Assembly (NCBI GenBank): GCA_016184115.1
Contig: JACPDH010000057.1
Span: 1 to 64,000 of the forward strand
DNA length: 64,000 bases
Reading direction: 5' to 3'
DNA from: Acidobacteriota bacterium
Lineage (GTDB): Bacteria > Acidobacteriota > Thermoanaerobaculia > Gp7-AA8
The notes beneath the pieces are model-generated. The model worked only from the letters and a program-made list of their open reading frames with translations. It did not search any database and was not told the origin of the DNA. Made by a program: the position numbers and the translations under genes. Shown here one piece after another: positions 60,667-64,000 of this stretch (positions are counted from its first letter, which is position 1; each line of letters opens with the position of its first letter).

Positions 60667-61827
60667 TTACGCCGCGCGAACTAAGACGGAGGCAGCGCCG
60701 ACGATGACGATCACGAGAGGCTCAGGAATTCGCTTCAGCCAAACGAGGCAGGCGAGCGTTGCGGCGAAGATCAGCATCGTCGGAATGTCGATGATTGCGC
60801 GGAGCGCGAGTACGTAGACGGCTCCCGCGATCGCGCCCGTCGCTGCTGCCGTCACGCCATCGACGAAAGCCTTCAGTTGCGGATTCTCCGCAAAGCGCGA
60901 AAAGAACGGCGCAGGTACAACCACGAATAGGTAGCAGGGCAGGAAAACTCCGAGCGACGCCAGCAGCGCGCCGCTGAATCCCTTCACGAGGTAGCCGATG
61001 AACGCCACGGTGATGACCACAGGACCAGGTGTGATCATTGCAACACTCACAGCGTCGAGGAACTGTTGATCGGTCAGCCAGCCGTGCTGCCGCACGACAC
61101 CACCGTACAGAAACGGGACGATGGCAAGCCCGCTGCCGAACACGAACGCGCCAGCCTTGGTGAAGAACCAGAACAGCGTTCCGCTCGTTGCCGGAATTGC
61201 GGTGGTCGATGACGCGAGAACAAGAGGCGGTACGATTGCCAACGCCATGGAGGAACGCGACCTCCAGAGCTTCACCGAAAGCGCGGCGACCCCACTGCCG
61301 AGAATGAGAGAGACGACTTCCGCCTCGAGCACCGCCGTCACAACCGCGTTCACCGAGAAGATCCCCCACAGCAACCAGTCGCGACCGAGCGTCAGCCGCA
61401 CGAGCTTGTGTGCACTCCGGAAGATGATGGCAACGATTGCGGCGCCTACGCCGTAAAACGCCGACTGCATCCAGGCGAGACCATCGAATCGGACGTATGC
61501 GATCGAGATCCCGATCACCATTAGAAACGACGGAACCACAAAGGCGATCGCGACCAGCGTGGCGCCTAACAGCCCTCCCCTAGCCCAACCGAGATAGATC
61601 GCAAGCTGTGCAGCGAGAGGCCCGGGGGCGAGCTGCGCGAGCGCAAGCCCTTTCACGTATTCGTCCTTCGTGACCCATCCGCGACGCTCGACGAGATCGC
61701 GCTGCATGTATCCGGCAAGGGCGATCGGCCCGCCGAATCCAAAGGTGCCGAGGCGAAGGAAGTACGTGACGAACGCAGCGAGCGAAGGCACTCGTGCCAC
61801 CGGAGGGTCGAGCTCAGCGACGGCCAA
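60667..61827 (-). CDS. chrA: Chromate transporter ChrA
   Basis: A 386-residue inner-membrane chromate efflux protein of the long (two-domain) class. Each half carries the CHR signature: FLRLGTFGFGGPIALAGYMQRDLVERRGWV, then LAPGPLAAQLAIYLGWARGGLLGATL in the first half, and FTKAGAFVFGSGLAIVPFLYGGVVRQHGWL, then ITPGPVVITVAFIGYLVKGFSGALLA in the second. Length is typical. It overlaps the phosphatase-like gene by 14 bases on the same strand, and both are divergent from chrB over a shared operator. Confidence 0.95.
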   Translation of the reverse strand: MAVAELDPPVARVPSLAAFVTYFLRLGTFGFGGPIALAGYMQRDLVERRGWVTKDEYVKGLALAQLAPGPLAAQLAIYLGWARGGLLGATLVAIAFVVPSFLMVIGISIAYVRFDGLAWMQSAFYGVGAAIVAIIFRSAHKLVRLTLGRDWLLWGIFSVNAVVTAVLEAEVVSLILGSGVAALSVKLWRSRSSMALAIVPPLVLASSTTAIPATSGTLFWFFTKAGAFVFGSGLAIVPFLYGGVVRQHGWLTDQQFLDAVSVAMITPGPVVITVAFIGYLVKGFSGALLASLGVFLPCYLFVVVPAPFFSRFAENPQLKAFVDGVTAAATGAIAGAVYVLALRAIIDIPTMLIFAATLACLVWLKRIPEPLVIVIVGAASVLVRAA

Positions 61828-62260
61828 GCAGCTCCTCCGCTAGTGGCCTGTAGGAGGTATTGGTACCGATTCCTCCAATTAGTGCCTCAACGCGGCATCG
61901 GATCGCGGTCGCGGATGCCGGCAAGTCCTCGCTCGGTTTCGGCACGTCGTCCCATCGTTCGACCTTGGTTCCCGCTAGATCGAGTCCGTCGAGATTGCAG
62001 TCGATGCTCACCACCTGGAACGCCTCTCGGAGCTCGCCAACGTCAACCCGACGCGGCTGGAACGAGCGGACGTCGATTCCATCGCGCAGCAGGAAGTCAG
62101 CGACAGCCTCCGGAACCGCAGGGTAGGGCTCTTCCGCGGACAGCGCGACCGCGACATACGGCAGCTCGAGCTCACCCGCGAGGCGGTTGAAGTACGACGC
62201 GGCGATGACGCTTTTCGCGCCGCCATAGGCACAGAGGAAGAGGATCGTCTCGTCAGTCAT
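61814..62260 (-). CDS. Low-molecular-weight phosphatase/arsenate-reductase-like protein with altered P-loop
   Basis: A 148-residue protein of LMW-PTPase outline: an N-terminal strand ILFLC followed by a loop CAYGGAKS, helix AASYFNRLAGE, and strands ELPYVAVALS and VVSIDC. Classical members have CX5RS; here the Arg is replaced by Lys (Cys10, Lys16). The acid loop Asp is not evident. ATG 62260 is 6 bases from a TATATT -10 candidate, so the message may be nearly leaderless. The gene overlaps chrA and is probably involved in chromate or oxyanion stress. Catalysis is uncertain. Confidence 0.7.
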   Translation of the reverse strand: MTDETILFLCAYGGAKSVIAASYFNRLAGELELPYVAVALSAEEPYPAVPEAVADFLLRDGIDVRSFQPRRVDVGELREAFQVVSIDCNLDGLDLAGTKVERWDDVPKPSEDLPASATAIRCRVEALIGGIGTNTSYRPLAEELLGRR

Positions 62261-62311
62261 TTGATTAATATAGCAGTTGCTATATAGTATCGCAACTGCT
62301 ACTATCCACTC
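62261..62311. promoter_or_regulatory. Divergent promoter and operator between chrB and the chrA operon
   Basis: A perfect 10-base inverted repeat, TAGCAGTTGC (62271-62280) and GCAACTGCTA (62292-62301), is centred in the 51-base gap. On the plus strand, TTGATT (62261-62266) and TATAGT (62283-62288) are 16 bases apart. On the minus strand, TTGCGA and TATATT are 17 bases apart. The operator covers both. Both genes would have very short or no leaders. It is a likely binding site for ChrB or another repressor. Confidence 0.75.
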
Positions 62312-63262
62312 ATGCCTCGCTGGTTGATTCTCGTCCATCGCATCCCGCCCCGTCCGCTCTACCTACGCGCGAAGATGCGGCAACGACTCGCCGATGCCGG
62401 AGCCGTGGCCGTGAAAAACGCCGTCTATCTGTTGCCACATGGGCCGGATGCGCTCGAAGACCTGCAATGGGTCGCGCAGGAGATCGAGACCGGCGGTGGC
62501 GATGCGCATCTGTTCGAAGGGGACTTCGTCGACGGCGTCGCGAACGATGCGGCCGTCGCTCAGTTTCGTGAGGCGCGCAACGCCGATTACGACGCGCTGC
62601 TCGCGGACGCGCACGCGGCGATGAAAGCGGCACGCAGCGCGGTTGCCGCTGCGGAGCTGGCGGCACAGCACGCAAAGCTGCTCCGGCGGCTCGAGGAGCT
62701 CCGGCGCATCGACTTCTTCGAGGCCGAGCGCCGCACCGCAGCCGAAGAAGCGCTCGGCGCGATCGAAACACGACTGCAGAAGGACCGCAAAGAGGAGACG
62801 CGAATGTTGAAGACCAATCCAGAGTTGCGCGGCAGAACGTGGGTGACCCGTCCCGGAGTGAAAATCGACCGGATGGCCTCGGCGTGGTTCATTCGCCGCT
62901 TCGTCGACGCGAAGGCCCGATTTCGCTTCGTCGATCCGGCGACAGCCGCAAGGGAAGGGGAGCTGCGATTCGACATGGTCGGCGGCGACTTTACGCACGA
63001 AGCCGACCGCTGCACATTCGAGACCCTGATCGGCCGCGTCGGCCTTCCGGACAAAGGCGTTCGCGCCATTGCGGAGATCGTTCATGACCTCGACCTGAAG
63101 GATGCAAAGTTCGGCCGCGCGGAAGCCGCCGGCGTACGCATCATGCTCGACGGTCTGATGGCGCGAACGGAGAACGACGACGAACGGCTCGAACGCGCGA
63201 TGGTGATTTTCGACGACCTTCACGAGGCTCTCGGCAGCCGCACGAAGCGGAGCCGCACGTGA
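62312..63262 (+). CDS. chrB: Chromate resistance protein ChrB
   Basis: A 316-residue protein of the ChrB family. The N-terminal 130 residues (WLILVHRIPPRPLYLRAKMRQRLADAGAVAVKNAVYLLP) match the DNA-binding, PaaX-like part of ChrB. The C-terminal 150 residues are the chromate-sensing domain: RGRTWVTRPGVKIDRMASAWFIRRFVDAKARFRFV and GGDFTHEADRCTFETLIGRVGL. In Ochrobactrum tritici ChrB regulates chrA in response to chromate. It is divergent from the chrA operon with a shared operator. ATG 62312 lacks a ribosome site and probably starts close to the transcript 5-prime end. Confidence 0.93.
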   Translation: MPRWLILVHRIPPRPLYLRAKMRQRLADAGAVAVKNAVYLLPHGPDALEDLQWVAQEIETGGGDAHLFEGDFVDGVANDAAVAQFREARNADYDALLADAHAAMKAARSAVAAAELAAQHAKLLRRLEELRRIDFFEAERRTAAEEALGAIETRLQKDRKEETRMLKTNPELRGRTWVTRPGVKIDRMASAWFIRRFVDAKARFRFVDPATAAREGELRFDMVGGDFTHEADRCTFETLIGRVGLPDKGVRAIAEIVHDLDLKDAKFGRAEAAGVRIMLDGLMARTENDDERLERAMVIFDDLHEALGSRTKRSRT

Positions 63263-63558
63263 CGACGCTCTGTTCGTCTTCGATTCGACCGGTGCGGCCC
63301 TGCAGAACGTCGCCGCCACTTCGCTCCCGTATTCACGCACGGCACGACCAGGTGCCGGCGTCGACCTCGCACTCACGTCGTGACGGGCCGAGCGCCGTAG
63401 CATGCGGCCGGCGCCATCGATCTCGAGGACACTATGCGAACCCTACGAGCAGAGTTCCAACCGCCATCGAACCGTCACGTACGACTGCCGATCGACGCTG
63501 CTAACCGAGCGCAGTCTCCTCCGTCTATGTCCGATGAACGACGAAGGAGGAAACGGTC
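63263..63558. other. 296-base gap between chrB and the last gene
   Basis: No structural element stands out. An 81-codon frame beginning with a GTG at 63259 overlaps the chrB stop, but its composition is Arg/Ser/Thr-rich and it has no family likeness, so I do not call it. AAGGAGG lies just before 63559. Confidence 0.4.
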
Positions 63559-64000
63559 ATGGTTACAACATCCCGCGTACGCGGATCCCTGTTCATCGCA
63601 GCCAGTCTGATCATCTCGCTCAGCGCATCTGGCGGGCATCAGCACGGCACCGACGTTTCGACGAGCCATCACGGTGCAGTTCGCTCATGCGACGACTGGA
63701 GCGTGAGGATCGACGGCAAGAACGCATTGGTGTCATCGGAGACCATCGAAGTCGCAGGCTCGACGCTCTCCGTCGACGCGGCGAAGAATGGCGGCGCCTC
63801 GATTCGCGGAGGAAGTGGCCGCGGCTTCTCCGTCACACTCTGCCGGGCAGCAGGCGAGTCGCTCGGCAGCAGCGCGCTGTCGCAAATCAGGCTCGAGCGC
63901 TCGGGCGACACCATCTCGGTCGATGGGCCGTCGGGCAACGCCTGGGCCGCACACCTGATCATCACCGCACCGGCTGGAGCTACGCTTCGCGCGTCGGCCA
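63559..64000 (+). CDS. Secreted protein, probably DUF4097-like, truncated by window end
   Basis: An open frame of 147 codons that runs off the window. The ATG follows AAGGAGG with normal spacing. A signal peptide covers about residues 8-24 (hydrophobic LFIAASLIISLSA). A mature part follows with IEVAGSTLSVDAAKNGGASIRGGSGRGFSVTLCRAA and HLIITAPAGATLRAS, which resemble the repeated-strand, Gly-rich fold of DUF4097 (putative auto-adhesin) proteins. The two Cys could form a disulfide. The family call is tentative. Confidence 0.65.
   Translation, partial: MVTTSRVRGSLFIAASLIISLSASGGHQHGTDVSTSHHGAVRSCDDWSVRIDGKNALVSSETIEVAGSTLSVDAAKNGGASIRGGSGRGFSVTLCRAAGESLGSSALSQIRLERSGDTISVDGPSGNAWAAHLIITAPAGATLRASA

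Noticed and set aside
63259-63504. 81-codon frame overlapping the chrB stop
   Set aside because: It has Arg/Ser/Thr-rich shadow-like composition and no domain; the real next gene starts at 63559 with a strong ribosome site.

Overview
The window is a 64 kb, GC-rich, gene-dense chromosomal segment. It contains no rRNA, tRNA, CRISPR array, prophage or recognisable transposase. My best guess for the source is a member of the Acidobacteriota or a close relative. The guess rests on a Ser/Thr kinase fused to a TolB/WD40-type propeller, a PAS-DUF4388 signalling protein, an FHA-GAF-SpoIIE phosphatase, a giant NAD-glutamate dehydrogenase and many palindromic intergenic repeats. It is inferred from gene content, not from a marker-gene tree.

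Layout. 1-1654: the end of a palindromic repeat element, then an ArsR regulator, an SRPBCC protein and a DoxX protein. 1746-9816: a five-gene module made of a zinc-ribbon/degenerate-J/TPR protein, a second degenerate J protein, a tandem YbjN-like chaperone-fold protein, a ClpA/ClpC-type unfoldase and a small FHA protein. 9915-13664: a corrinoid methyl-transfer operon that looks like a methionine synthase in pieces, with an MttB-type methyltransferase in place of the folate module. 13982-20801 (minus): giant glutamate dehydrogenase and FHA-GAF-PP2C phosphatase. 21017-26152: tryptophanase, a small Spy-like secreted protein, a PilZ-like protein, a SPASM protein lacking the radical-SAM cysteines, and an alpha/beta hydrolase. 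26202-31665: RIC di-iron repair protein, Crp/Fnr regulator, tandem UspA, tandem FKBP and a cyclic-2,3-diphosphoglycerate-synthetase-like P-loop protein. 31878-34524: receiver protein, membrane protein, ECF sigma and anti-sigma. 34579-39043 (minus): acyltransferase, GT4 glycosyltransferase and a large glycosidase-like protein. 39267-44179: PAS-DUF4388 protein, basic protein, Fur regulator and EamA exporter. 44201-50543: deoxyhypusine-synthase-like/DCC ORF, SirB1, RecO, YhhQ, PabC and PabB. 50683-57048: DedA, TerC, OPT and dicarboxylate symporter. 57233-60638: kinase-propeller and FKBP. 60667-63262: a chromate cluster (chrA, a phosphatase-like protein and divergent chrB) around a shared operator. 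63559-end: a truncated secreted protein.

The most unusual feature is non-coding. Nearly every low-complexity intergenic stretch is built from 7-nt units. The unit sequence differs from site to site, and the units are often arranged as inverted arms that could fold into long hairpins. Two arrays run into the stop codon of the upstream gene, and one palindrome ends on a start codon. A separate REP/BIME-like hairpin family supplies a start codon to an acyltransferase gene, and a related hairpin joins two unrelated genes into one reading frame at 44597-44727. The two gene systems I would follow up first are the Clp/J-like/YbjN/FHA module and the split methyl-transfer operon.
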